A stretch of 64,000 nucleotides of DNA from Owenia fusiformis (Eukaryota; Annelida; Polychaeta; Sabellida; Oweniidae), in contig CAIIXF020000010.1 in assembly GCA_903813345.2 (NCBI GenBank), positions 8,559,669 through 8,623,668 of the forward strand, read 5' to 3'. Shown here piece by piece: positions 1 to 12,149 of this stretch (position 1 is its first letter; each line of letters begins with the position of its first letter). Position numbers and translations under genes: made by a program. The notes beneath the pieces are model-generated. The model was not told where the DNA came from and did not search any database. It worked only from the letters and a program-made list of their open reading frames with translations.

Positions 1-340
1 CATGTCCATTTTCTAAAAATCCCCAAAGTGCATTCTTTATTTCAGGAAAACTAAAGATTTTTACAATAATGTATTATTTTTCTAAAAGAATGGTTACCAT
101 TCTTATTATTTGGTAGAATTTAAACATTTTCACCCTTTTTGCACCTTGAATCCATTATAACTTCACCAATTAGGCTAATAACATATTGTGAATCTTTTGG
201 GAGATATTGTATTTGAGATTGTAAGGAATAGATTGGTAGGTCAATTGTACATGTTGCTTGTAATTTTGTCACCCCTATAGGTCTGATTCTCCCTTTAAGT
301 TACACTCTCTCAGAACATTCAAGTTTTATTATAAATACTA
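1..340. other. Non-coding stretch, no feature seen
   Basis: AT-rich sequence without a supported exon, RNA gene or recognisable repeat. It ends at the TA dinucleotide that flanks the mariner-type element. Confidence 0.5.
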
Positions 341-1418
341 CAGGGTGTCCCAGAAGTAATGATAATTATGCTCTTAAATTTTTATTTGACAAGGAAACAA
401 TATGAAATTCATACAAATTAAAGTTTAAGATATAAGCTTCATTTTGCTATATTACATTTATGAATTTATACAAAAATATCCCATGTATAGTTGCCATAGC
501 AACATGTATGCTCGTTCTGCGGAGCAGTTTCAGTATATGATAAATGTTCAAACTTAGTTTAGAAAAGCAGTTATTCTGTGATAATGTTTCAAGCTTTTAA
601 ATCATTGTTATGGTAATTGTATACAGTTGCATGATGTCATAGTGGTTTAATATTATGTAATTTATCTCATTGTGACAGGATTATCACTTTAATCTGATAA
701 TATGACATCACATGATGATGTCATATAGGGTTTCACAAAAGGAAAACTCTTAGGAACACAATCTAGGAATTTCCAGGGAGGTGTACATTATGCCACCAAC
801 GTTGAGCAAAGATGAAAAATTAGAGCAGAGAGCAGTCATAAAATTCCTTCAGAAGACAGGGGGTAAACCCAGTGACACTATAAAGGAGTTTACAAGCATA
901 TGGTGAGAGAAGACTGTCCAACCCCACTGTGTAAAGGTGGCATAAATGGTTCGTTTCTGAAGGGAGGACGAAACTTGATGATAAAAAAAGGTCTGGCAGA
1001 CCAGACACAAGACACAGCCAAGAAACTTTCTTGTACACTTTGTACAAGAAATGATAGTGCAGGATAACAAATTGTCTCCAGCAAAGGACAGTATGTGGAT
1101 AAGTGAATCAACAATGTACAATGCTCTTAAGGAATATCAGGAATGAAGTAGCAGCATTACAGTAGTGATGTGAACAGCAGGGAAACATATGAACATGAAA
1201 TGTTTTTCAAAAATGTATGAAAAACACACAGCTGCTCCGCAGAACGCGCGTACATGTTGCTATGGCAACTATACATTAAATATATTTGTGTCGAGTAATA
1301 AATGTAATATAGTAAAATGAAGCTACCAACTTGATCTTTAATTTGTGTGAATTTCATATTGTTTCCATATCAAATAAAATTTTTAGAGCATAATTATCAT
1401 TACTTCTGGGACACCCTG
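341..1418. mobile_element. Tc1/mariner-type DNA transposon, non-autonomous, with ~190-bp terminal inverted repeats
   Basis: The element starts with CAGGGTGTCCCAGAAGTAAT and ends with the reverse complement, each end flanked by TA (339-340 and 1419-1420), the target duplication of the Tc1/mariner superfamily. Similarity between the two ends continues with small gaps for about 190 bp (roughly 341-528 and 1226-1418), including a shared GTTGCCATAGCAACATGTA stretch. The middle keeps a transposase remnant on the plus strand: a start at 790 opens about 38 codons, then a stop and a frame change. A second frame from about 900 reads KWFVSEGRTKLDD followed by RSGRPDT, typical of the mariner N-terminal helix-turn-helix region. 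The catalytic domain is absent, so the copy cannot move by itself. Confidence 0.85.
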
Positions 1419-1847
1419 TATATATATTACGAGGTTAAGGCATTTTTAGTTTTTTCTTTTTTTTATTAAAACATATATACACATACATAAGAAATACAGT
1501 ATATATGTATAACTACAGTATATAAAAAATGATTCAAAAATAAGATGAAATGTCTTGCAAAGAATGAAGCAGCCACGACTACACTTTTCCTGTTCATATA
1601 CATTTATTTACAATATAGTTTTATCTTAGTATCAATATCTATCGGATTAAGTCCCCCATTTTTAATGTCATTCATAACTTTTTCTTTTCACAGCTAATTT
1701 ATGACTTGGGTTCACTCAAATTTTTGACTTGGGTTCACTCAAAGTTTTGACTTGGTTATGTATATGTGAACTATTTGAAAAATAACCAAAAATATACCAA
1801 ATTCAATTGCACTATTTTGGGTCAGAAAACTGAAATTCAAACTAAAA

Positions 1848-2071
1848 AGAGCATGTAAGGTATGGCGAGCCATTTTCAAAGGGCTATATATTTAGTTCGA
1901 AGAATAAGTTAACCACAAAATCAAATGGTTCTGTTAGATCCATGTCTTATCTTCAATAAATGACATAAGGATGATAATCAAGTTGATTGAATTATCTCTT
2001 AAGCTGTCCCTAATCCACCCATCCTCACCAATTTTCCCTAATTCAGATGCAATTTTCACCAAAAGTGCAGG
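1848..2071 (+). repeat. Left arm of a widely spaced inverted repeat
   Basis: About 220 bp that recur in inverted orientation at 6084-6307. Shared stretches include GCCATTTTCAAAGGGCTATAT, ATGGTTCTGTTAGATCCATGTCTT and CACCAATTTTCCCTAATTC. By eye the arms agree at well over 80 percent of positions. No transposase frame lies between them, so they may be two independent copies of one interspersed repeat or the ends of a large decayed foldback element. Confidence 0.75.
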
Positions 2072-3011
2072 CCTTTTTAATAATTTTTAGTGCAAAGTTG
2101 TATTGAACTTTAAGACATGATTTAAACTGTAAAGGGGAAAAGTTAATTGTAAACCTACTTTTTGATATTTTTTTCGTGATTTTTTCGTATTTTTTTCTGA
2201 TATTTTAAAGTGCTTCATACTAATATTATACAATTACAAAATAGAGGGCAGCTAAGTGCCATAAATAATTTGTTTGTTGCAACACTCAGATGGTGACTTA
2301 CTCAGCGTTATGGATTATAATCCTGTATTTAACCTTGTATTGTTTGTGTATAAAACAGTTGTGTCATTCACGTATAGCTATTTATATACTGAATAGTTCT
2401 TTGTAATTACATGTACCTGGTTTTGGCTATTCAACCTAGATTCTTTGTTATATTAGGGCAGGCTGAAATGAATAAGTGTGAAAATAAAATGAATTACAGG
2501 GTGAGGCAAAAATGTCATCCAAAGAAATGTTATTAACTCATTCATCCAGTATGAGTTGAAATCATATTTAGTTAATTTTACCATGTAAAATCTTTTTGCA
2601 TTTTACCATGTTTCATGGGTCCATTCCTCAAGGTCACAATTCTATGGCCATTCTACAAATTTCAGCCTCGTCCCTTCAGGCAGACCTGCACTGGTCGGTT
2701 GAGGTTGTAAGTTCATGGTCACAGAAATTGTTCTCCTACTTGTTGTTGACATTATCTCAGAGATAGCCCGTAGTCATGAGATGAGGCTGGCATTTTGGAC
2801 CATGTTTCGTTTTATAGCCATAAAATCCCGACTATTGGGGCAGGGCCAATTAAACTTAGTAAAATGAAAGAACATTAAACAAGGTTTTATTATGCGAAAT
2901 AACATTTTAACAGATGCGGAATTAGTTTGGGCTACATTTTTGGCTCACTCGGTATTAGACTGCACTTTGATAGTATTTATGATGTCATATGTTGGGTAAA
3001 AGGCGATGATT

Positions 3012-3109
3012 TAACCTACTTTTAATGGCAAATTCATTTTAATATGAATGAAATAGTGGCAGGTACTATTTATATTTAATGAGCCATGAAATAGTAGGTT
3101 GATCTGACA
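3012..3109. repeat. Degenerate foldback (palindromic) repeat, relative of the copy at 45786-45930
   Basis: The arms AACCTACTTTTAATGGC and CATGAAATAGTAGGTT face each other around a centre containing GAAATAGTGGCAGGT. The better preserved copy in an SMG5 intron shares both the arms and the central GTGGCAGGT (reverse orientation ACCTGCCAC). It is a short snap-back MITE-like element. Confidence 0.6.
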
Positions 3110-4085
3110 GTTGTTAGTTGAATTCGCTATTACTACTTGTAATGGGGTTTCAAAGCCCGTGGTCACCTATGTAGTTTCTTCATCCCAGGTCAAATCGACT
3201 CAAGAATGGTGTTATATTAGATGCAGCATTTATTGATTTCTGGAATCACAGCACCCCTAAGCGTAATCATAATTCCGTCGATTGACCTACAGCATAGGCC
3301 TAGGGAAAAGTAGAAGGAAGGAAGGCATAAGTTTACTCTTAACTACTTTTACATAGACCTATGGCCTAAAGATAAGTTTGGGATCCCTTATTAAAACCAA
3401 AACCTCTATTTCTAATTACAGCCCCTAAAAGCAACAACCCCGAACCAAGTGGCAGTCATTGAACCCCAAGGCATTTTTTGTGCCAACCTATAATGAGACC
3501 CACTTTAGTGAATAACAACCAGGTAGTCATCTAAGGTATAACAACATGTTCAGTTTGTAATTTTATAGAAGGTCACTGAATCCTCTAATCGTTCATTCAG
3601 TTACGGATAAACTATGAGTACTGGGTTTTATGAGAAATAATAGCAGAGGGGCTTGGCGTGAGGCTATTAGTTCTCATATGACCCATTTCGAATAGTTTAT
3701 CTAACTTAAACTCCACACTGATTCTTATGAAGGGTAATTGACCCATGATCCAAGTTTAGAAAAAATCTTTTGTATTAACTATGTGGTAAATGTGTAGAGA
3801 AGTGGGTTGGTTTGATTGGTTCAGCTTCAATGCACTGCATGTATCAGGCAAGTACATTGAAAATTGTATTTATTTTGTGTTTACAATTCAACTATTGAGT
3901 GATTGAAAATGGTTTAATAAGAACAGCTTCGGTGCACTGCATGTGACAGTCAAGGTGTAAATATTGAGCCAAACACTGTCAATCATATTTTGTGCCACAC
4001 TGGTTTTAGATAGCTGCAGTGTCCATTCTTCAAAAACAATACAACAAGAATGCACTCCTCTTTCTTACTACTGTACATTCATATT

Positions 4086-4335
4086 CTTTAAGGTGAAAAC
4101 GGTCTTAAATTGACAAATTTTTCAAAAATTCAAATCTGACTTTAAATTTTACAATTGACCTTCAATGACCTTCTCAAAGTAAAGAGGGTCTAAAAGGTAT
4201 TTTTCAACTTGCTTCGAATTGACCGAATTTTCAAAATCACCTACAAGTTCTCAGAAGTCAAATCTGACTTTTGAATTGACATTTGACCTCTCAAGTTCAA
4301 AAAGTTCAAAAAGGCATTTTTCAACTTGCTTCATA
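4086..4335. repeat. Internally duplicated ~120-bp repeat
   Basis: Two imperfect copies follow each other, each with TCAAATCTGACTTT, a CAATTGACC or TTGACATTTGACC segment, an AAAGAGGGTCTAAAAGG or TTCAAAAAGG block, and CATTTTTCAACTTGCTTC at the end. No coding potential is seen. Confidence 0.5.
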
Positions 4336-6083
4336 TAATCATTTTCTTTTCAAAATTTGACTTGAACTACACGGTGATGACATTTTGTAATGGCAATGCC
4401 TTGTTCTACATGTTGTTATTTCATGATTTCTTTACGAAGTATTGGCTTCGTACCTCATACCCATGTACGTGGGTGGTGATGCAGTTTTTGAAGGGTTCAA
4501 TTTTTAAAGTTTTAAAAGATTATTCAATTCTAATGCTATCTGAGGTATAAATACATTCATAGTATCCATAGATGTGAACTTCGTCTAGTGAAAGATAGAT
4601 AGATACAGAGTCATAAAATAAAGCCAGAATTGTTAATTTTTTGTTTTTCATTGATTGTCAAAATAGCGCCATTCAAAGGACTTTTCAATAGAGAAAAATC
4701 CATTCTAAATAAGTTTTAAATATGTCAGGGTATCATTTTATTTAATCACAGCATGATTAAAGATAATTTTAGTCTCAGGAATCGTAAATTCACGTTTTAG
4801 TGTAGATTGGTTCTATAGTGAACGAGCATTTCAATTAGGCAATTTTTATCGAAATAGCAAAGGTAAACAATTTTGCAATTCTGGCCTTATTTATGACTAG
4901 AAAAATGTTGGATCTATAAGACATACACGTAGGTCTACAAGTGCATTAATGCACCTACAATTCATATGATCAGAATAATCTGAAACGTTAGAATTGAACT
5001 CTTCAGATCAAAGAATGTATCATGCCCCAAGTACGCCGGCACGTGGGTACAAGGTATACGGTTTTTCATACAAAGCCCGAAGTATTGACTGAGAATATAG
5101 AGTGATCGAGTACGTGACAATATCATAATTACACAAGGCCATGATTACACAAGGCCATATTGTCAAAGGGTAAAACCCAACGCATTAAACTGTTTATTCC
5201 ATAAAAATTCCAATCAGCAAAAACAATCCAATAAAATTTGAAATGAACAAAAAATGCAACAAATGTTTGGCCAAACCATTGGAGAATATTATTATTTGCA
5301 TGCACTCTGTATACAGTGGTACCTGTATCAATACCTACTACATATAACACTATTCGAAAGATCATTTACATAAGGCACTTTCGAAACCCCCAATATGGTT
5401 GATGATAAAGAAAGATACACATGGGAAGAGTTAATTCAAATAAGATGGTATTGAATCATGTTTGTTGAAACATCGCAAATGTGTAATATTTCAAATATTC
5501 ATTTACACTATACAATTCAAATATATAAACAAGTATTTCCTCTTATGTGTTTTACTAGGTGTTAAACATATTTATGTTTTACTGTACATACTTTACACGA
5601 CCCAGTCATGTTGACATATCCATGCTCATTTCTATAATACGCAATTATGCAACAATGAATACACAGAGTATCTAGCACTCACCCATGTAGAATATATCAT
5701 GCCATCTATGGAACATTTATAACTCTATCTATAAACATGATTGCATAAAATAGGGTACATCTAAATGTCGTTCTAAGTGACATCTTTTCATACACTTCAC
5801 ACTAAGGTCATGGCCTATGAGGTAAAAATGACAAATGGATTATCAGATAATGCTTATCTCATTTAGATCATTTTTTTCTTTTTGGAAATCAATCATGTGA
5901 CATAGCTCAAAGTTTTCATGCATTAATCTCATTAAAAAATTGCTACTTTTAGGTAAAAAATTCGGCCTAAAAAAGTTATTGTTTTTGGATTATCCTAATC
6001 CCAAAGTAATCAAGTTTTCCTTTTTAGAGGTAGATCATTCCTTACAATAAATTGTAATTTTGCCATAAAAACTGAAATAAAAT

Positions 6084-6307
6084 GCTGCATTTTTGGTGAA
6101 AATTGCGTCCGAATTAGGGAAAATTGGTGAAGATGGTTGGATTAGGAACAGCTTAAGAGATAATCCATTCAACTTGATTATTATCCTACTGTCATTTATT
6201 GAAGACAAGACATGGATCTAACAGAACCATTTTTTTTGTGGTTAAAGTATTCTTAGAATTAAAGATATAGCCCTTTGAAAATGGCTTGCCATATCTTACC
6301 TGCTCCT
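6084..6307 (-). repeat. Right arm of a widely spaced inverted repeat
   Basis: Reverse-complement partner of 1848-2071. It ends about 260 bp below the polyadenylation signal of the ankyrin-protease gene. The 4 kb between the arms carries no gene that could be recognised. Confidence 0.75.
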
Positions 6308-6565
6308 TTGTATCGCTTTTCACAATTTTGGTTTACCTCATTATGGGAGTTATTTTCTCTACCATTACATTATTTTTACACAGAATTTGAAAATGGAAGA
6401 TGCCCTACAGGAAATGTTTTTTCAGTAGGTACGAGTAACATGTATTATTTATTTCTTTATTGACATTAGTACCAATTCATGACATGTCAGTCTAAAAAAG
6501 CAATTTATGTTGCCAAAACAATCTTTATCCAAGTGTTATTTTTGTTATTTTTTCATTTAGATTAT

Positions 6566-6571
6566 TTTATT
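6566..6571 (-). terminator. Polyadenylation signal of the ankyrin-protease gene
   Basis: AATAAA on the minus strand about 100 nt after the stop codon at 6674-6676. This spacing fits a short 3' untranslated region. Confidence 0.5.
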
Positions 6572-6673
6572 AAAACAATATTGTTATTATAGAGAATTCA
6601 TCAATTTCATTTTCAGCTTTACAAATGTTTTCTGGAGGAAATTTTCCTCTCAAGTTATTCAGTATACACTTCC

Positions 6674-9600
6674 TCATCCATCTCTTTTTTCAAACACTTT
6701 CTCACAGCATGATAACTTAAATCTTTTGTTTGCTTTGACTTGTTCATTTAACTCTTTCAAGGCATTGGGTAGAGAGAATGCAAGCGATGCCTGTTTATTC
6801 CATGTATTTTCTATATTTGCATTATCCCATCCTGCAAATATCATCCAGCAGTTTGGATAATGATCTTTACCTTTTTCAGTTCCACAAACTATAGTTCCAC
6901 AATCTCCAGGCAGCTGTGCATAGTCAGTGTCATGATCTGCAATATCTGCACCAATTACTACCATGTTAGTTACCCATGCAGTCTTTTTCCCAACTTTAAT
7001 TTCACCTGCTGCATATCCACTCAAAATGTTCCCACTCCCTTGTTTGAGAGAGGACCCTAGCTTCACCACCTTTGAGCCAACTAAATTGTAAAGATTGTTT
7101 GGAACTGTATTTGATGGATTATCTAAATTTATGCAACATTCAGAACAGGCATTGTATTGAAGTTTTATGGTATCTGGCCCTTTATCCACCTTCTTTGATA
7201 CATATTCGTTCTGATTAATCGCATTGATGGAGGCAGGTTTATACTGATCATCTACTTTAATGCATGCAATGTCATACTGTTCCTCTTGTTTCTCATCCAT
7301 ATCTTCATCTTTCATTGTATAATGATATATACACTTCCGAATCATTTGCTCATCAAATGCATCTTGGCTAACGTTGACATCATCCTTCCAATCATTGAAC
7401 TCATTGTCCTTTTTATCCTCCACATCACCATTCTCCACATCCTTGTTATTTTCATCATCATTGTCTGTTCTCAAAGGTATTTTGTATGGAACCTCTGTCC
7501 CAATTACATGTTTGTCACTTTGATCTTCCTTGGACCAAGACATGTATTCCACATTAGTGTTATATTTTTCAACCATGTGATTTGCTGTGAGAACGTACAG
7601 TTCATTCGGAGCCTTATTTTTGGGATCAACGAGGGCAACCAATCCCCCAATAGTGCCATCTGACTTTGTCACAAAATGTTTATGCATACCTCCATTAGCA
7701 GATTGACCCTCCATGCTATGTAGAGGTGCATCTGAACAGCCAAGTAATTGGATAGATTCATTCTCCATCCAGGGGACTGTGTGGAATTGAAACCACGGCA
7801 ACATTCTCTTTATGAAGCCAGATGTCTTGTTGATACACCCATCAACTATATGTATGGAGTAAATCCCATCTTTTCCCATACCATAGAACTTCACTACAGG
7901 AATCCTAAAAGTATAAGTTCATATCACATTGTATTTAAATATTTCTTCATGGAAATTCTAAAAGCATAAGTTCATATCACTTGTACTTCAAAAATGAAAT
8001 GATTAAGATCTGCACTTCTAATCCATTCCATTTACATAACAATAGTGAGTTATAAAATCAGCGACATTTTGATACCAAAACGAACCATTTCAGTAACCAG
8101 CATAATTTAGTGGAGTACCAGTGGTATAGTTTAAACAACCCAGACTGCTACCGATTTCACTAATTGTCACTCATATTTGGGATTTACCCTTGCTACAGCA
8201 GCAATGTGCAATGTTATTTCCCTTACATGCAATACAAGTAGATACTTAAAAGATAAGCACAATCATTTGAATGTTTACAATTGAAGAAATTAACTCCAAA
8301 AATAGTTAGAACCAAACATATTTGCTCAATTTCATACTACAGATTCTTAGCATAGGATTGGATCCTATGTTTCAAATTAACCAATTGATACTTACCATTG
8401 CATTAGTTTTTGAAAATGAGATTTCATTTTTCTATATCCATCCGATATATAGCTTACATTGGCATTGCGCAACCTTTCATGTCTGTGTTCGAATATTAGT
8501 TCTTTTTCAACTAGATGGTTGGCATATAATTGTCGTAAGATAGCCATCACTTCACACATGTCCTCAAACAATAAGAATGCCATAAATCCAGGTGGTAAAT
8601 GACCATCGTGGATCAAACTTTCGACAATGTCTCTGTATGAAGCATTATTTTTCACACTGGTTTGGTACAAACACCACCGTACCTGACACTTTAAACTGAG
8701 CTTCCATTTAACTTTCATTGCATCAAGGTTTGTTTTAGCTGTGATCTTAGCATCACCAGTTGCACTGCTGTTTAGTTTCAGGAGATGTTTGTAATCATCA
8801 TCTTTAGAACCTAGTCTAGTTAGGTAGTTGTATATTTTTCTGTGCCTAGGGGTGAATTTCTTGATGAAAGCCAATGCTGATTTGCTTGAATGTGCAGTTG
8901 CATTGACATCTGCTCCATGGTCTGTCAACCATTTTGTACGTTCCAGAGAGCCAGAATGACAAGCATGCATCAGTGCAGTCATACCATCATTGTCCTTAGC
9001 ATTGACATCTGCACCATATTTGTCCTTAGCATTGATATCTGCACCATGCTCTGTTAGCCACTGTGTGCATCGCAGAGAGCGAGACCTACAAGCATACATC
9101 ACTGCAGTCTCACCATGTTTGTCCTTAGCATTGATATCTGCACCATGCTCTGTTAACCACTTTGTACATTGCAGAGAGCGGGACCTACAAGCACACATCA
9201 GTGCAGTCTCACCATATTTGTTCTTAGCATTGATATCTGCACCATGATCTGTTAACCTTGTACGATCCAGGGAGCCAAAACCACAAGCCCCCCTCAATGC
9301 AGTCCAACAAGAATTGTTACTAGCATTGATACCTGTACCATGCTCTGTTAACCACTTTGTACATTCTAGAGAGTAAGACTTACAAGCATGCATCATTGCA
9401 GTGTTACCATGACTGTCCCTAGCACTGATATCTGCACCATGCTCTGTTAACCACTGTGTACATTCCAGAGAGGGAGACTTGCAAGCATACATCAGTGCAG
9501 TTTCACCATTATTTTCCCTTGCATTGATATCTGCACCATGATCTGTTAACCACTGTGTACATTCAGGAAATCCCCTGTAACAAGCAAAGATCAATGCAGT

Positions 9601-10509
9601 CCAACCTATACTGTCCCTAGCATTGACATCTGCACCATGCCTTACTAACCACTGTCTGCATTCCAGAGTACCAGACTGACAAGCATAGTGCAATGCAGTC
9701 ATACCACCATGGTCCCTAGCATTGACATCAGCACCATTCTCTATTAACCACTGAGTGTATTCCAGAGAGCCAGAGGCACAAGCCTTCATCAATGCAGTCA
9801 TACCCTTATTCTGCCTGGTATTGACATCTGCAACACACTCTGTTATCCACTGTGTACATTTCAGAGAGCCAAATTCACAGGCATACATCAATGTAGTAGT
9901 ACCATTATTGTCAACAATATGGACGTCTGCACCATTCTCTGTTAGCAACTGTGTGCATTCCATAAAGCCAGAATGACAAGCAATGGCCAATGCAGTCATA
10001 CCACTACTGTTCCTAGCATTGACATCTGCACCATGTTCTATTAACCACTGTGCACATTCCAAAAACCCAGTCGAACAAGCCGATATCAATGCAGTCCCAC
10101 CACTATGGTCCCTAGCATTGACATCTGCACCATTCTCTGTTAACCACTGTGTACATGCCAGAGAGCGAGACTCACATGCATGCATAAGTGCAGTTTTACC
10201 ATTATTGTCTCTCGCATTGATATCTGCATCATGCTCTTTTAACCACTGCATATATTCCAGAGAGCCATTGCTACAAACATGCATCAATGCAGTCATGCCA
10301 TTATTGTCCCTTGCATTGATGTCAGCACCTTTTTCTACTGTTAGATCCAATGTTTCTTTACTCAGTTTCTTAATTCTAGCAATAGACAACAAAAGTGTAA
10401 ATGCAGGACATCTTTGTGTTCTTTGGAGTATCAGCTTTAGCTGGTGTTCATCTTTTCTGTGAAGTGCATCTTTAATTTCCTGATCTAACTCATTTGTATA
10501 ATCAGCCAT
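6674..10509 (-). CDS. Ankyrin-repeat protein fused to a chymotrypsin-fold protease with Cys nucleophile
   Basis: Two exons, 10509-8396 and 7904-6674, give 1114 residues. Exon 1 ends CAA TG before GTAAGT; exon 2 follows a TTTTAG acceptor and starts G ATT, so the split codon is TGG and the frame is kept. Residues 1-45 form a short helical lead. About 14-15 ankyrin repeats of 33 residues follow (ADVNARD, GMTALMHAC, LECTQWL). An unrecognised, mainly helical stretch runs to about residue 780. The last third has the three PA-clan landmarks in order: LTANH (His814), DIACIKV (Asp916), and LPGDCG (Cys1040, where trypsins have GDSG). An acidic insertion separates His and Asp. No signal peptide is seen, so it is probably intracellular. 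Inference: repeats recognise a partner and the protease acts on it. The family could not be named; protease activity is unproven. Confidence 0.8.
7901..7980 (-). repeat. Duplicated splice-acceptor segment before the protease exon
   Basis: A ~25-bp segment (GTGATATGAACTTATACTTTTAG on the minus strand) lies directly at the acceptor of exon 2 and recurs about 47 bp upstream with one change. Both copies end in AG, so an alternative upstream acceptor is available. Its use would insert sequence before the protease. Confidence 0.6.
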
Positions 10510-10949
10510 TTTAGCTCTCGCTTATTATACTGCGACTAAACATTCTACATTACATTCTGTGTTAGAAAATTCTTTAGTATGAATCAACATTTGATATGGT
10601 TGCCTAAACTTGTATTCTTAAATTACAAGTTGTTTTGGGCATTAAAGACATTATGACCTACACATTTATAAATTTTCAAAGGCTTTTGAAAATGTTTAGT
10701 CATGTACAAAGTGAAATGCCTGGAGTGTTGTTTGCTTGCGGGTCAACCAGTTCTGTTAGCTTCACTATGTTTTTGTTTTGAATAGACATGAATTTAAGTT
10801 TAAAAATGAGATCAGATTTATCCCAATATGATGACCTTTCCTGCCTTTCCTGCACATATTCCCCTGGTGATGGAGTTCTTTTAGTCCTACCCTCAAAAAG
10901 TATGTTCTCCGATATCATTATTAGATTAATGGTTATTTGCATATGAAGT
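10510..10949 (-). promoter_or_regulatory. Upstream flank of the full-length ankyrin-protease gene
   Basis: This 440-bp stretch is the presumed promoter and 5' untranslated region. It is nearly the same as 12150-12555 upstream of the short copy, so both copies may carry the same control sequence. No clear TATA box at a usual distance is seen. A weak AG acceptor (GTCGCAG) about 30 nt before the start codon would allow a 5' untranslated intron. Confidence 0.35.
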
Positions 10950-12149
10950 TCAGGGATTGTTCTTAGCATTGATATCTGCACCATGATCTGTTAACCTTGT
11001 ACGTTCCAGGGAGCCAAAACCACACGCCCCCCTCAATGCAATCCAACAAGAATTGTTACTAGCATTGATACCTGTACCATGCTCTGTTAACCACTTTGTA
11101 CATTCTAGAGAGTAAGACTTACAAGCATGCATCATTGCAGTGTTACCATGACTGTCCCTAGCACTGATATCTGCACCATGCTCTGTTAACCACTGTGTAC
11201 ATTCCAGAGAGGGAGACTTGCAAGCATACATCAGTGCAGTCTCACCATTATTTTCCCTTGCATTGATATCTGCACCATGATCTGTTAACCACTGTGTACA
11301 TTCAGGAAATCCCCTGTAACAAGCAAAGATCAATGCAGTCCAACCTATACTGTCCCTAGCATTGACATCTGCACCATGCCTTACTAACCACTGTCTGCAT
11401 TCCAGAGTACCAGACTGACAAGCATAGTGCAATGCAGTCATACCACCATGGTCCCTAGCATTGACATCAGCACCATTCTCTATTAACCACTGAGTGTATT
11501 CCAGAGAGCCAGAGGCACAAGCCTTCATCAATGCAGTCATACCCTTATTCTGCCTGGTATTGACATCTGCAACACACTCTGTTATCCACTGTGTACATTT
11601 CAGAGAGCCAAATTCACAAGCATACATCAGTGTAGTAGTACCATTATTGTCAACAATATGGACGTCTGCACCATTATCTGTTAACAACTGTGTACATTCC
11701 ATAAAGCCAGAATGACAAGCAATGGCCAATGCAGTCATACCACTACTGTTCCTAGCATTGACATCTGCACCATGTTCTATTAACCACTGTGTACATGCCA
11801 GAGAGCGAGACTCACATGCATGCATAAGTGCAGTTTTACCATTATTGTCTCTTGCATTGATATCTGCATCATACTCTTTTAACCACTGTATATATTCGAG
11901 AGAGCCATTGCTACAAACATGCATCAATGCAGTCATGCCATTATTGTCCCTTGCATTGACATCAGCACCTTTTTCTACTGTTAGATCCAATGTTTCTTTA
12001 CTCAGTTTCTTAAGTCTAGCAATATAAAACAAAAGTGTATATGCAGGACATCTTTGTGTTCTTTGGAGTATCAGCTTTAGCTGGTGTTCATCTTTTCTGT
12101 GAAGTGCATCTTTAATTTCCTGATATAACTCATTTGTATGATCAGCCAT
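10950..12149 (-). pseudogene. Truncated duplicate of the ankyrin gene (ankyrin repeats only)
   Basis: Open frame of 399 residues starting MADHTNELYQEI at an ATG in good context (CTAAAATGG). It parallels the first ~10 ankyrin repeats of the neighbouring gene, then stops two residues after INAKN because the duplication breakpoint drops the frame into flanking DNA. The remaining repeats, the helical linker and the protease exon are missing. The frame is intact, so it could still make an ankyrin-only protein that competes with the full protein, or splice onward into the downstream copy. An open frame can start a few codons earlier at a GTG, but the ATG aligns with the full-length gene. Confidence 0.7.

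Larger units (their letters stand above)
1421..6083. other. Gene-poor AT-rich region
   Basis: Both strands were read for exons with splice sites and none was convincing; open frames here are short and low in complexity. The region contains a short direct repeat of TGACTTGGGTTCACTCAAA near 1700-1760, a foldback repeat at 3012-3109, and an internally repeated 250-bp stretch at 4086-4335. An isolated mariner-like end (TACAGGGTGAGG, about 2498) has no visible partner. Confidence 0.5.

Noticed and set aside
2498-2530. Mariner-like end TACAGGGTGAGGCAAAAATG, with similar lone ends near 26534, 31070, 57321 and 60977
   Set aside because: No partner end in inverted orientation was found at a sensible distance, so no element is called.
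8990-12027. Plus-strand open frames of 70-160 codons across the ankyrin region
   Set aside because: They are antisense shadows of the 99-bp ankyrin repeat units; the minus strand carries the clear ankyrin protein.
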